NCBI GenBank assembly: GCA_948567375.1
Contig: OX419756.1
Location: 45,920,552 to 45,984,551 of the forward strand
Length of the DNA stretch: 64,000 nt
Reading direction: 5' to 3'
Source: Lunularia cruciata
Taxonomy: Eukaryota; Streptophyta; Marchantiopsida; Lunulariales; Lunulariaceae
Of this stretch, positions 32,341 to 42,178 are shown one piece after another; the stretch's first letter is position 1, and every line of letters begins with the position of its first letter. The position numbers were made by a program, and so were the translations under genes. The notes under the pieces were generated by a model. That model worked only from the letters and a program-made list of their open reading frames with translations, ran no database searches and was not told where the DNA came from.

Positions 32341-32807
32341 TGGCCTTTGAGAACTTGGCGATTGCTCAGCATAGAGATACTTTACGCTATGCTACCATTC
32401 AAGGAGGAGGTTATAGACCCTCGATCCGTTGATTTCATCCAGGCGACTATGTATATCTACAGCAGACAGCACCGACGACACTTGATGTTTCTACAGGCCG
32501 CACTATCTTGAGAGTGCGTGAGGTTTTGCCATCTGGAGTCCTTGTGTTAGAAGGACGTGATGGTGTTGTTTGGAAGGATCATGTGCGCAATTGTGCGCCA
32601 TGCCACCTCCCAAACATTGATGGTACTATGGACCCAAGCTTGGCACTTGTACGTGCAGGCTTGAGGTGTATGTTATGTGGCTCTTCTGGTGGAGCTATTA
32701 CTATGTTAGTGTGTGATAGTTGTTCGAGAGGATGGCATATGGCATGTATGACTCCTCCCCTCATGGTGGTTCCTCAGGGACAGTGGTTATGTCCTAGATG
32801 TACTTGA
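32341..32807 (+). pseudogene. Integrase C-terminal tail ending in a PHD finger
   Basis: After the integrase core comes the small SH3-like part (HPGDYVYLQQTAP, ILRVREVLPSGVLVL). Then follows a PHD finger at 32667-32801: CMLC, LVCDSCSRGWHMACM, WLCPRC. The spacing is CX2C-X12-CX2C-X4-HX2C-X14-CX2C, which is the C4HC3 pattern, with the Trp two residues before His-like position kept. It ends at TGA 32805, two residues after the last Cys. PHD fingers bind histone H3 tails. Here it takes the C-terminal place that a chromodomain has in chromoviruses. The last 99 codons are open. Confidence 0.85.
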
Positions 32808-32976
32808 CCTATAGCTAGTTCATTCTTTGTATGGTATAGATTGCAGACAGGCGACTAACGATGGGGCTCCCTAGCACCCGGCCTCTTGATCTTTGCCCAT
32901 TAGAGGGTATACCATATACTTAGAGTAGATGGCTATCTGGAGTTAGAGGGACCTAACCGCCAGCTAGGGGGGCGAT
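32808..32976 (+). promoter_or_regulatory. 3' untranslated part with polypurine tract
   Basis: After the stop there is a short non-coding stretch ending in AGGGGGGCGA (32966-32975), then T and an LTR start TGTGGCAC at 32977. A G-rich tract directly before TG is the normal polypurine tract arrangement for plus-strand priming. Confidence 0.7.
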
Positions 32977-33538
32977 TGTGGCACTTTAGAGTCTATGTAT
33001 GACTTATGTGTGAGTTGTGCTTCTATAGTGTATGATGTTGACAGCGATGTATGTTGTGTAGCGATGTAGATATGCACGACAGCTGTCATGCCATTTGTAG
33101 TTCCGCATCTAGCTGCTCGGACACTGGAGTTCCAGTGATAGTAGTTAGAGTTATTCTAGTAGTTTCTCAGGGACTACTTTCCGACAGTCTGATTTGGTGT
33201 TCGGGGTACTGACTTCACGGTGGGGCCCACCGTCACTTTGCACCGTTTGCACCGTCGAGTGTGCCGTCAGCGGGACCATTAGGGTTCCAATGCTAGCTCG
33301 AGTCCAGGGGGGTATAGTTTTGAAGTGAGCTCCAGAGAGCTCACTTCTTTGACGTTGAGCCTTCGAGTTCATGGCTATGGTGGATAGAGGCCGGCAAGCG
33401 TCACCTGGATTCTCTATGCTTGAGTGGGTGTGGCTTGACTGTAATCAGTGCCCAGTTGTTGGCAGTTTATAGAGTGACAGATCAAGTACTGATCTGATTT
33501 GAGTTGAGTTGAGTTGAGAGTTTTAAGCAATCTGATTA
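32977..33538 (+). repeat. Right LTR (full unit: 105-bp start plus 455-bp body)
   Basis: Begins TGTGGCACTTTAG right after the polypurine tract. The first segment (32977-33081) is repeated at 33540-33644 with about six differences. The second (33084-33538) matches the left LTR at 23738-24186. The two segments meet at a perfect 10-bp palindrome GACAGCTGTC (33078-33087). Confidence 0.8.
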
Positions 33539-33539
33539 T

Positions 33540-33644
33540 TGTGGCACTTTAGAGTCTACGTATGACTTATGTGTGATTTGTGCTTCTATAGTGTATGATG
33601 TTGACAGCGATGTATGTTGTGTAGCAATGTATATACGCACAACA
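33540..33644 (+). repeat. Extra LTR start segment at the outer right end
   Basis: A second copy of the first 105 bp of the LTR (TGTGGCAC...CGCACAACA) placed directly after the body, which ends GATTAT with the terminal CA lost. It ends at the CATT repeat that marks the insertion edge. It is the segment missing from the left LTR copy. Confidence 0.8.
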
Positions 33645-33830
33645 CATTCAAGAGGAAGGCCTACACAAATGAGCAACTTAAGATGTTGTTTGCCAAGCTC
33701 CAAGGCCACACTAATGCCAAGTTTGAGGAGGCATAAACCGGTTTTGTACAAGTATAGAAAGGAGCTCATTGAACTCATTCAAATATGCAAAGGAGCTAAG
33801 AGCTCATCACAAGCACCATAAGCCCCTCCT
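33645..33830 (+). pseudogene. Right half of the unrecognised coding repeat
   Basis: Reads FKRKAYTNEQLKMLFAKLQG (after the split codon) and continues in the same frame that stops at 23737, so the 9.9-kb element is a clean insertion here. The combined C-terminal part looks helical. Function unknown. Confidence 0.55.
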
Positions 33831-34679
33831 ACCAAGGAATAATATATAAGGTGTTGTCCAAAAAAAATAGTAGTCTATTTTGCTCCCAAATGATGGAATG
33901 CCATTTTGTTCATATTGTTGGGGTTTTCATTTTTGTAAACTTAGGAGGTTCATAGTTATACATATTTTTGTACAAAGTCATTAGGAAGTGAAACAAAAGG
34001 TTAGTGTTAGCTAGTTAGAGGTAGTTTAGGGTTTAGGGTGACCATGACTACCTAGCTTTAGGGTAGGTGCTATAAGATAAGATGTGATTAGCATTGAGTG
34101 GTTTAGATGTAAAAAGAAATTTTCCATCTCTTGTAGCGATTGGATCTTTCTGTGGCTAAGTAGGGATGTATAAAAGGCTTAGGTCTGATGATCACCGGGT
34201 CCTTTGGTCACTTTGGTGCATCCTTCTTTAGCAATAACACAAATTTTTGTACCATCAAGACTCTTGGTTTGATGTATGTGTATTAGTCTGCACTTTGTAT
34301 GAATGATGGCATGCTTAGTTGAGTAGGAGTGACAAATCTTGAGGTACAAGCCAAAGCATTGGAGTGCATGGTAACATTCATGTGGAACTAGAGTGTACAA
34401 CTGTATGAGCTTTGCCAAGGTCAAGAAGAATACAAGAATAGGTGTTCAAACATATGGTGTCTCATAAAGTAACACACCTTTGTATGAATGAGCGTTGTAA
34501 ATTGGTCCAAAATCCTATTGCATTGCACCTTTTGGGAAGGTTAGAAATGCTATGTCATAGTCATAGTCTTCATTGTGATGGAACTCTTGACAGCTCTTAC
34601 TCTTGTTTAGTTTACAAGCTACAAGACACTATCCATCAATGGTTGTAGGGTGATAGATCTTGCATAACCCACCAGTTTG
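33831..34679. other. No gene seen
   Basis: Probably the 3' flank of the decayed repeat. The stretch has two adjacent TTTAGGG words (34025-34038) but no array. Open frames (34179-34424 minus, 34442-34648 plus) are unrecognised. Confidence 0.4.
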
Positions 34680-35870
34680 AGTCATGCACAAATTGTGATT
34701 CTTATGAATGATACTAAGGTAGTCCAAAAATTGGTTGGACTTGGTATAGAAGAAACAAGCAATTCCAAGACAAAGTGACCTTTGTTACAAATGAACCATC
34801 CCTCTCAAGAATCCTTTGGATTCAATCAGAATTGAACATATGGATAGATTGCTTATAATTTTGTAGTGTCACTAGATTTGGTGACATTACACTCTTTTGG
34901 GAATGATGTTGCCCAAGAGGTTAAACACAAAATAATACATTGTCATCATAGTGACCTCTTTAACTTGTTTTTATTCAATTCCAACTTGTATCCTTGAAAG
35001 AAAGACCAATTCTTACCAATTATACTATAAGTATATTGACATTGGGTTTGACACAAATATCTTGGAGATAATTTCACTCAAGATATATTAGGATAAGGTC
35101 AAGTGTGCATTTGACTTTGCAAGGGTGATTTGAAAATTATTAATAATGTTCTCCATATACCAAGTTAAAAGATAAATATTTTCTCTATCAAGAAATTGAA
35201 CCTCAAGGGTGGATTTGAATTTATGAGTAACAAGCATGTTATATTACATGCTCCAAACAACAATATAATAGCACCTTTTCCTTTAACAAAAGATTTATAT
35301 CACCTTGGAGAATCTGTTTTTCCTTCATGTATGATTGCTTGCACACTATCCATGTTAATCCTCCCTATTTATGACTCAGTCAATTAGGCCATATCAACAC
35401 TATTCAAATACATCAACTATTTTTGGATGACGTGGCTCAAAGATATTCATAATTACACTCATAAACATATTACTTCCCAATGCACTAATGCACTATACGT
35501 CTGTATGGAAAACAATCAAGACAATCATTTGCTACCAAAATTGCCACCCAAGCAGATGAATTGCTCAGTTTAATCCACTCAAATATTTGTGGTCAAATTT
35601 TAGTTATTGTTATTTTATTCTCTTCATCAATATTTTTCTCAAAATTATTTCTTTTATCTCATGAAAAATAATTTTGAGACTTTAACTTGTTTTACCTCAA
35701 TATTGTACTAGCATTGAAACACATCATTTTCTACCGAAGTCTAAAAATGCTACAATGTGATAATGCTAGAAAATTTAAAAGTATTGCTATCAACAACTAT
35801 TGTTTATCTAGAGATATCCAGTGGCAATTTTCAATACCTTACTCCTGAACAGAATGGAGTGTCGGAATCC

Positions 35871-35914
35871 AAGAACTGCACATTGGTAAATGCCAATGCC
35901 AATGTGCAGTTCTT
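35871..35914. repeat. 16-bp perfect hairpin in the copia integrase
   Basis: AAGAACTGCACATTGG (35871-35886) is followed after 12 bases by its exact reverse complement (35899-35914). It lies just after YLTPEQNGVSE, where normal elements have no inverted repeat, so it was probably created by a local inverted duplication. Confidence 0.8.
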
Positions 35915-35989
35915 GCATTGGGAAATGATTTTCTATGAATGCTTTATGAATTGAAAATCCCAAAAACCTATTGGGGAGAAGCTCTAATC

Positions 35990-36073
35990 ACTGCCAATAA
36001 TTTACAAAACGGGAGCCCCCGTTAATCACTCACTGCCAATAATTTACAAAACGGGAGCCCCCGTTAAGCACTA
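35990..36073. repeat. 42-bp tandem duplication in the copia relic
   Basis: CTGCCAATAATTTACAAAAC begins at 35991 and again at 36033. The two 42-bp units are almost identical (CGTTAATCACTC versus CGTTAAGCACTA at the end). The length is a multiple of three. The shared core contains GGGAGCCCCCGTTA. Confidence 0.85.
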
Positions 36074-37430
36074 TCTTTTGATAATACTCTTTAGGAATTA
36101 TGGTTCATCCATAAGTCTAATTTAAAACGCTTAAGAGTGTTTGGAAGTTCTGCTTTTGCTCATGTTCATGAAAATCTGCATTCTAAGCTTGATTTTTACC
36201 AACATCATGTATCTTCTTAGGCAAAGGCTATAGATTGGAACGGTAAATGATTGTAAGATGATCATTTTCACAAGATGCAGTGATTCTCGAGGACCGGATT
36301 GGAACTGATAATATATAGTCATCTGATCATTCTCATGAAGATGACTATCTCATCCTCCAATCTGATCCTCAATTTTTCAAAACATCTCCTAACCCATGTA
36401 AGAAATTATCCTCTCCCCCAAATTTACCTAGTTCAGTGTGAGTTCCCCCAAATATTTCACATTTGGTGGGAGTTCCTCCAGTTTCTCTAAATTCTCAACC
36501 AGCTTCTCAACCCTCTGCTAACCTCTTTTGCCCACAGTATAGACACCACTTTTTCTCCCTCTTCTCCTATGACGAGAAGTATCAAAGATGCTTGACCTTC
36601 CTTTGTTCCTTTTTTTGATCCCCTTGCTCCACCTCATACGCTAAGATGCAGTCCTTGTATTTTCAAAGCACTTGAGAAATATGACCAAGTATTGGAGGCT
36701 CAGAAGTATAAAGATAAAAAGTGTATTTTTCTATTTACCCTTGATTCTTTTAAGGAGTCTTCCACATACAAAGAAGCTATGTCCTGCTGCAAGGCATAGG
36801 AAAGGTGCTATCAATGTTGAGTTACAAAATATGGCCATAATGCAAGCATGGCCAGTTGTCCCCTTACCTGCTGACCGGACTACTGGTGGGTGTCATGGGT
36901 ATTGACTATACTAAAACATCTCTCCAACTCTTAAAACTTCAATATCCTTGCAGAGTCTATTTGCCTTGGCAGTACACTTTGACTTGGAGCTACATCAACT
37001 TGATGTTGTTGCTACTTTTCTTTATCGTAAACTTCATGAATAGATTTTTATGGCTCTTCTTGAAGGTTTGATTGTATCTGATCATACTCTTTTTTGCCTT
37101 CTTAGACACTCTATCTATGGTCTACGGTAATCAACACAAACGTGGAATGATGAATTTCATTATGCTTTGTTGGACATTGGATTTATCAACTCCACAGCTT
37201 ATAAAAATATCTATATTCCCCGCAAAGCCTATGCAATCCTAGTTTTGTCATTATAGGTTAATGATCTCATCTTTGCCACCTCAAGTCTAGCATTACTCCA
37301 CAATGTTAAAGGTTTACTCAATCAAGAGTTTAAGATGAGAGACTTAAGTGGAGCCTGTCATGTCCTTGGTATGCATCTCCAACAAGATAGAAAGCAAGGC
37401 TAGCTTAACTTACAGGAAATCTAGATTAAA

Positions 37431-38077
37431 TGATCAAGGTATTGAATTGTGGTTCACGTACTGTCGTTACGTTCCATGAGAATACCACAACATGAACTTA
37501 GCATGATTTGACCGCGCAAACTTACAGGAAATCTAAGGAGGCATGGTTCAAATCAAATTCGACTTGTCAAATTGATGGAAAACTATTTCAAATGGGAGTC
37601 CGAGCAGACGTACCGTCCCATTTCTCAAGAGACCTAGGGGCGAACTGCCATACAAGAATAACTGTTCGCAGTCCCTTATATCCTAGAAATATGTCGTCTA
37701 GATCTGGATGGATGGAGAGCGCACTAACATGAAAATATATGTACCTTCGTGAATTCTCATTCGATTATTTGATCGTCCCGCTCGATTTCAAGCTGCCAAT
37801 CAAACTCAGAATACCAGTACTGTGGGAAGCTCCAGAAGATTAGATAAATTTTCTATGGTTGGCATCATCTATCATAAGTAGATGGTTTAGTTGAATATAC
37901 AGTCGCTCCACCGATATCTCTGACGGTTTTTATATGATTTATATCTCTGACGGTCGTTGATTTATCAACAAACTTTTGAGTACTCCAGACCCGCCAGTCA
38001 CTGACTGCCAAGGTTTTGAAGCTGTCAATCTTCCGACCTTGCTTAGATAACAAGCTAAACTAGTTTCTGGTTCATGA
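37431..38077. other. No gene seen
   Basis: Composition becomes more GC-rich and less repeat-like. The phrase CTTACAGGAAATCTA occurs at about 37410 and 37520, and GATATCTCTGACGGT/TATATCTCTGACGGT at about 37914-37956. No convincing frame. It forms the 3' flank of the peptide gene. Confidence 0.4.
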
Positions 38078-38296
38078 TCATATAGGGATGCAAATGCAAC
38101 GTGCACGACAACCAGAACCAGCTCCGCAGGAACAGAAGTACTCTTCCGGACAGGGCATCGATCTACCCTTACATGGCGCGCATCTAATGACTCGTGGTGC
38201 TGCAACCTCCTCGCCTGCTATCAGCTCCGCGGACGAACTTACAATCGCGAGGAGTAGAATCAAGGTCGCAGTTCTTCTTGCACTTGCACTGTCCAT
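38078..38296 (-). CDS. Small secreted cysteine-rich peptide, 72 residues
   Basis: A single-exon frame from ATG at 38296 (minus; context AAGATGG) to TGA at 38078. Residues 1-28 look like a signal peptide: a short basic start (MDSASARRTA), a hydrophobic core (LILLLAIVSSS) and a small-residue end. The mature part has eight cysteines in a C-X2-C-X6-C-X5-C-X-C-X5-C-X3-C-X-C pattern (CAPCKGRSMPC, FCSC, GCRARCICIPI). That fits plant cysteine-rich peptides with disulfide-knotted folds, which serve as defence or signalling peptides. I cannot place it in a named family; the CICIPI end loosely recalls the albumin-1 knottin CRCIP word, but the spacing differs. Neighbours are non-coding. Confidence 0.65.
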   Translation of the reverse strand: MDSASARRTATLILLLAIVSSSAELIAGEEVAAPRVIRCAPCKGRSMPCPEEYFCSCGAGSGCRARCICIPI

Positions 38297-38987
38297 CTTG
38301 CAAGTTCACGAGAGAATGGAACTGCCGTCGATCAATATCTACTCAGTTTGGTGGATAGGATGAACTCTGAGACGGCTAGGATGTAGGAGAGCAACTAATT
38401 AAATTTGAAGTACCTTTTTTGCTAACTGGTACATTTAAATGCCAGAACTACCGGCAGCAGTCGTCTACTTGCACTACAGGTGAGATCTTTGATCATGAAG
38501 TCAAGCAGCTTTAAGTCATCGAGTCTTCATCGTGATTGAGTCTTTGACATAACACTCGAATCAACAGCGCAGTTCAACGTGCCGTAAACTCAATCTCTAG
38601 ATATTTGAACAATCTTCCATATCTATCTTCTGGATTGAAGTCAACTAGCTCCAGGAGACAGCAGCACAACGCATATCGATTCTGACAAGTGCTCTATCCA
38701 AGACAACCGACGGGACATGAACGTAAACAAATGCGAAATCAATGCGAAAATCAATAATAAGTGGCTATGTCAACTAAGTGGGAAGGCCTTTCCTTTTCTC
38801 AGGAGAAGAACCTGACGAGAATATGACCCATTTATCCTCAGGTGAAACTAAATGCTGGTCCAAATTCATGATTTCCCTTATTGTTTTGGCTACGTCCAGT
38901 TTGGAAGTCCATTTCCGGCTTAGCATTTGTTACTGATTGAGTCTTGCCAGTTAGCAGATCATTTCAAGATCATCCGAGAGGTTTAGT
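38297..38987. other. Upstream flank of the peptide gene, no other gene seen
   Basis: Contains the promoter side of the minus-strand peptide gene. No clear TATA word directly upstream is evident. No other coding potential. Confidence 0.4.
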
Positions 38988-39307
38988 CAAACTAGTTTGC
39001 AGGAGTTTGAACGAAGTATGGACCTACGGGTGGAGCTAGAAATAAATGAGATTGGAATGATTTTTAATTTGAAAAGATTCAGTATTATTAAGAATCTATT
39101 TAGAATTTTTTCTACATGTAGATATTTGAGATTGTATGCACATTAGACAAACTAGTTTGCGGGAATTTGAACGCAATATGGACCTACGGATGGAGCTCAA
39201 AATAAATGAGATTGGAATGATTTTTAACTTGAAAAGATTAAGTTTTATTGAGAACTTATTTAGAACTTTTTCTAAATGTAGATATTTGAGATTATATGCA
39301 CATTAGA
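38988..39307. repeat. 160-bp tandem duplication
   Basis: CAAACTAGTTTGC begins at 38988 and 39148, and CACATTAGACA ends the units near 39150 and 39309. The two 160-bp units differ at roughly one base in ten. Each unit starts with a palindromic AAACTAGTTT word. Confidence 0.85.
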
Positions 39308-41879
39308 CAGGAATAGTACAAACATGGAGACAAATTCCCTGTGAAAAGAAAGCTATGAAGGTGGTCTAGAAAGATTGAGCATCTGAACAGATGATTTTTT
39401 GCCGTATTGCACATCAAGTCCGTTTGCGGTCGTCCTACCGGGCTGCTGAGGACTCTAGTAAAACAAAGAGCCTGCCCTTGGAAGTTCCAGAACAAGAGTA
39501 ACCATGCACCTTGCAATCTGGATTGATAGTTGCAGTAATTTCGACATACAAAGTTCTTATGAACATTCTCACGAAGCTGTAAAGTTCAGTTCTCAAAACT
39601 CAAGATATCAACATACATAGTTTCATTTCAAGAAGAATAGTACGTGAACCTTCTACACAACGGTCACAACTATAATGGCAACAGTGACTTTCGAAGCAGT
39701 GAAACGGCTGCTCACTCACTCAAAAACTGTGCACTTGGATTCTTGATGGCCTCCAGCCCCCCTTGAATATATGCCAAACGCTCCAACCTATTTGCACAAA
39801 CAAGATCTTTGCTGTAGAATGCTGTAGTTGGAGTAGTAAATTGCTCCTCCGTACTTCCTACAATTACTGCTGTCACATATTCTACAGACATCGTCTGGCT
39901 CTTGCAACGGCCTCAACTTTTGTCTTGCTTTACCTTTTACCTTCAAGATTCAGAGATGAAACGAGAAATCTAGACGTCGCATCTACTAGTGACAATGTAT
40001 TTGCAGTCCACTGTCGCTTAGGCTAGCAAATCTCCAGAAATCCTTTTAATGCTGAACCAACTGGAATACGAGCAGCAGTTAATACCGTTGATTACCTTTG
40101 TAAGACTTGCAAAAGGGAATAAAAATAAGCACAGAATCTCGAACTTCTACACAAGGGTTTTCAATTTCACGCCGATGTAACATGAGAGACTTTCCGCAGA
40201 TTCTGCTCCAGAATGCCATACAAATTGCTTCATTCAATTCCAAGTATTGTGCCTCGGTACAGTTGGAGATAGTTGGACCACAGGATTCAAGGTTGCATTT
40301 TGCAGACAATCTACAGATCTCGTCAGCGGATCCATAGGCGATTCTTCACGACTTTAAGGAGACTATCCGACTGTAAGCTCTTTGCTTGCAAATGCATCTT
40401 TTACTCAAAATTTGTGTGAAATGTATCCTCTGATCCCTGCTCATACCAAATTCCTACATAAACTTTAAACAGTAATCAAAAACCATGGAAAAAGATGCAA
40501 CAAGCGTCAACAGATATCTCAAAGCCGTGTTGGCCGTTGTAAGCCGTTGCATAGGTCGGGCAACGTTTGCCTGAAGCTCGTCAAACAAAAGGGTCGTTAA
40601 GGTGAAGATGAAGACTAAAACCGAACCTTATGTGCATATCAGATTTCCTGACTCATGCAAATTAGAATCCAAATTAGTTATGGAAGTTATCCAAATTAGA
40701 ATGGAAGGCACAAAAAGCATTTTCAATGGCCTCCCCTCGTGTAAGCACACTATCACCGTACCAAGTAAAAATTCATAAAGGGTCAACACGAAGAGTAGTA
40801 CTTGTGCGGTACAACGTCAACTATGTAGTTTAGATAAAACGTCAACTATCTGTTCTAGGAGGTCGTCCTTTTCTGTTTTCTACAAGTCCCGAACCAGAGG
40901 TATCCCCCGTTCTCATAACATGCCCCCTTGACCTCTAAAACGTGTTATAATGACAATTTGGTGAATGTACTACTGCAAGCCAAGTATTGTAAAGACGAAA
41001 TGTTGTTGCTGCAGAAGAACCAAAAAGATTTGTTAATACGGTCAGACAGTTTTCTCTTCAGGTCCGATAGGGGGTCTAAAAAAATTTATATATATAAGAA
41101 AATTCCATCTTTTTATAAATGATTATGAGAAAATGGTGTATTTTATTGAGGAGATTGAGAATTTCAATTTCAACCATCTTTATGGTGCTGGTCAAAAACC
41201 CAAGGTTAATGGTAAACGTATGAGCATGGCGCAGGCTTTTGGTACCATGGCAGCCTAACTAGGAGGCTCGCTACGGTTTCCTCTAGTCATCATGTACGCA
41301 ATGAAGAAACGCTTTGAATGACATGTCACGATGTATAACAAGTCGAAAGAGATTTTGCAGACTGAAGGGAGAAAATCAATGAGTATAAGTTAGATAACGG
41401 AATCACGTTAGAATCAAAGTTGAATGAAAATTATTCTCATATGTTTTTTTGAATTCAACGTAGCCAAAGAGCTAATTCCACTTCTCCTATGTTGAGTTCT
41501 ATTAGTCTTCTTGGCGTAGAAGACATTCCAGGACTGGATTCTGAAACACTTCTTCATCATGTTTGATTATGATGAACGCAATAGAGGGTTTCAGAAATAG
41601 TTTTATGAAGTTATGTATGTTTTCATATAGATTATTAGGAAGCGTTGACTAAATCTATACCGAGTGCAGGCCAATGGAAAAAAGATTCCCACTAGGGAGT
41701 TCAGGCCAAGTTTCTTATTATTAGCACACTCCATAAGAGGTGGTTCTTAATAAGGGATATGGAGATTTCTGTTGTCACATCACAGTGTATTAATTACATA
41801 TTAGAGTTAATAAAGTGTCTAGTTTAGGGTGAATCTGGTTACCACTGAAATGGGGGAGATGGTTCTTCTCTAGATGGAA
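39308..41879. other. No gene recognised
   Basis: Overlapping open frames on both strands near 40079-40337 (76 codons each) do not resemble known proteins. The 41090-41150 region has poly-A and TA runs. No RNA gene seen. Confidence 0.4.
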
Positions 41880-42178
41880 GAGAACATCACAAGATGTACA
41901 AGAATGAGAAACAAGAATGAGACATTGACAGTGGATCGGTTAGAATGAGTGTGGTGGGAAGAATGGGTGCAGGTTGGAAGGAGGGGGAGTGGCACCTGTA
42001 ACCCTTATCATTGTCATGTTCTCATGCTGATTCTGTGCAAGAACATTGCAAGATGTACAAGAATGAGAAACTAGAACAAGAAATTCACGGCAGATTGGGA
42101 AGAATGGGTGTAGGTTGGAAGGAGGGGGAGTGGCGCCCGTAGCCCATATCTTTGTCATGTTTTCATGCTGATTTTGTG
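41880..42178. repeat. ~159-bp tandem duplication
   Basis: AAGAACATCACAAGATGTAC at 41880 recurs as AAGAACATTGCAAGATGTAC at 42039. Both units contain GGTTGGAAGGAGGGGGAGTG and end TTTCATGCTGATT or CTCATGCTGATT. The second unit is about 20 bp shorter because of a deletion. Confidence 0.8.

Larger units (their letters stand above)
23738..33644 (+). mobile_element. Ty3/gypsy-type element carrying a C5-DNA methyltransferase and a PHD finger
   Basis: A 9.9-kb element with near-identical LTR segments at both ends (about 97% over 450 bp). The internal order is gag (25612-26778), protease (about 27600-28013), C5 methyltransferase (28407-29385), RT (29803-30720), RNase H (30763-31170), integrase (31507-32340), PHD finger (32667-32801), then a polypurine tract (32966-32975). 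Its ends TGTC...AACA are flanked by CATT (23734-23737 and 33645-33648). This copy is inactive, with about twenty stops, mostly TAG, and several frameshifts. The LTR segments are permuted relative to a normal element. The LTR similarity suggests a younger insertion than its neighbours. Confidence 0.9.
34680..37430 (+). pseudogene. Ty1/copia gag-pol relic
   Basis: Domains in order on the plus strand: protease end (about 35110-35190, NNVLHIPS then INIFSIKKL), pre-integrase region, integrase end (about 35750-35900, CDNAR and YLTPEQNGVSESKN), the post-integrase phrase (about 36110-36170, LKRLRVFGSSAFAHVHEN), and RT pieces (about 37000-37370: LYGKLHE-like region, WNDEFHYALLDIGF, VNDLIFATSSLALLHNVKGL, FKMRDLSGACHVLGM). 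Stops and shifts throughout. Clear LTRs were not found. The element has its own local duplication and hairpin (listed separately). Confidence 0.7.

Noticed and set aside
25612-32807. A reassigned genetic code or programmed TAG readthrough to explain the many TAG stops
   Set aside because: Frameshifts, TGA and TAA stops, and lost catalytic residues are also present, and TAGs fit C-to-T decay of CAG. The host genes in the window use normal stops.
34025-34038. Telomere repeat (TTTAGGG twice), also similar words at about 15875-15893
   Set aside because: Only two units. Not an array, and expected by chance in this amount of AT-rich sequence.
37508-37732. 74-codon plus frame after the copia relic
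   Set aside because: No recognisable domain; composition and position fit chance opening in non-coding flank.
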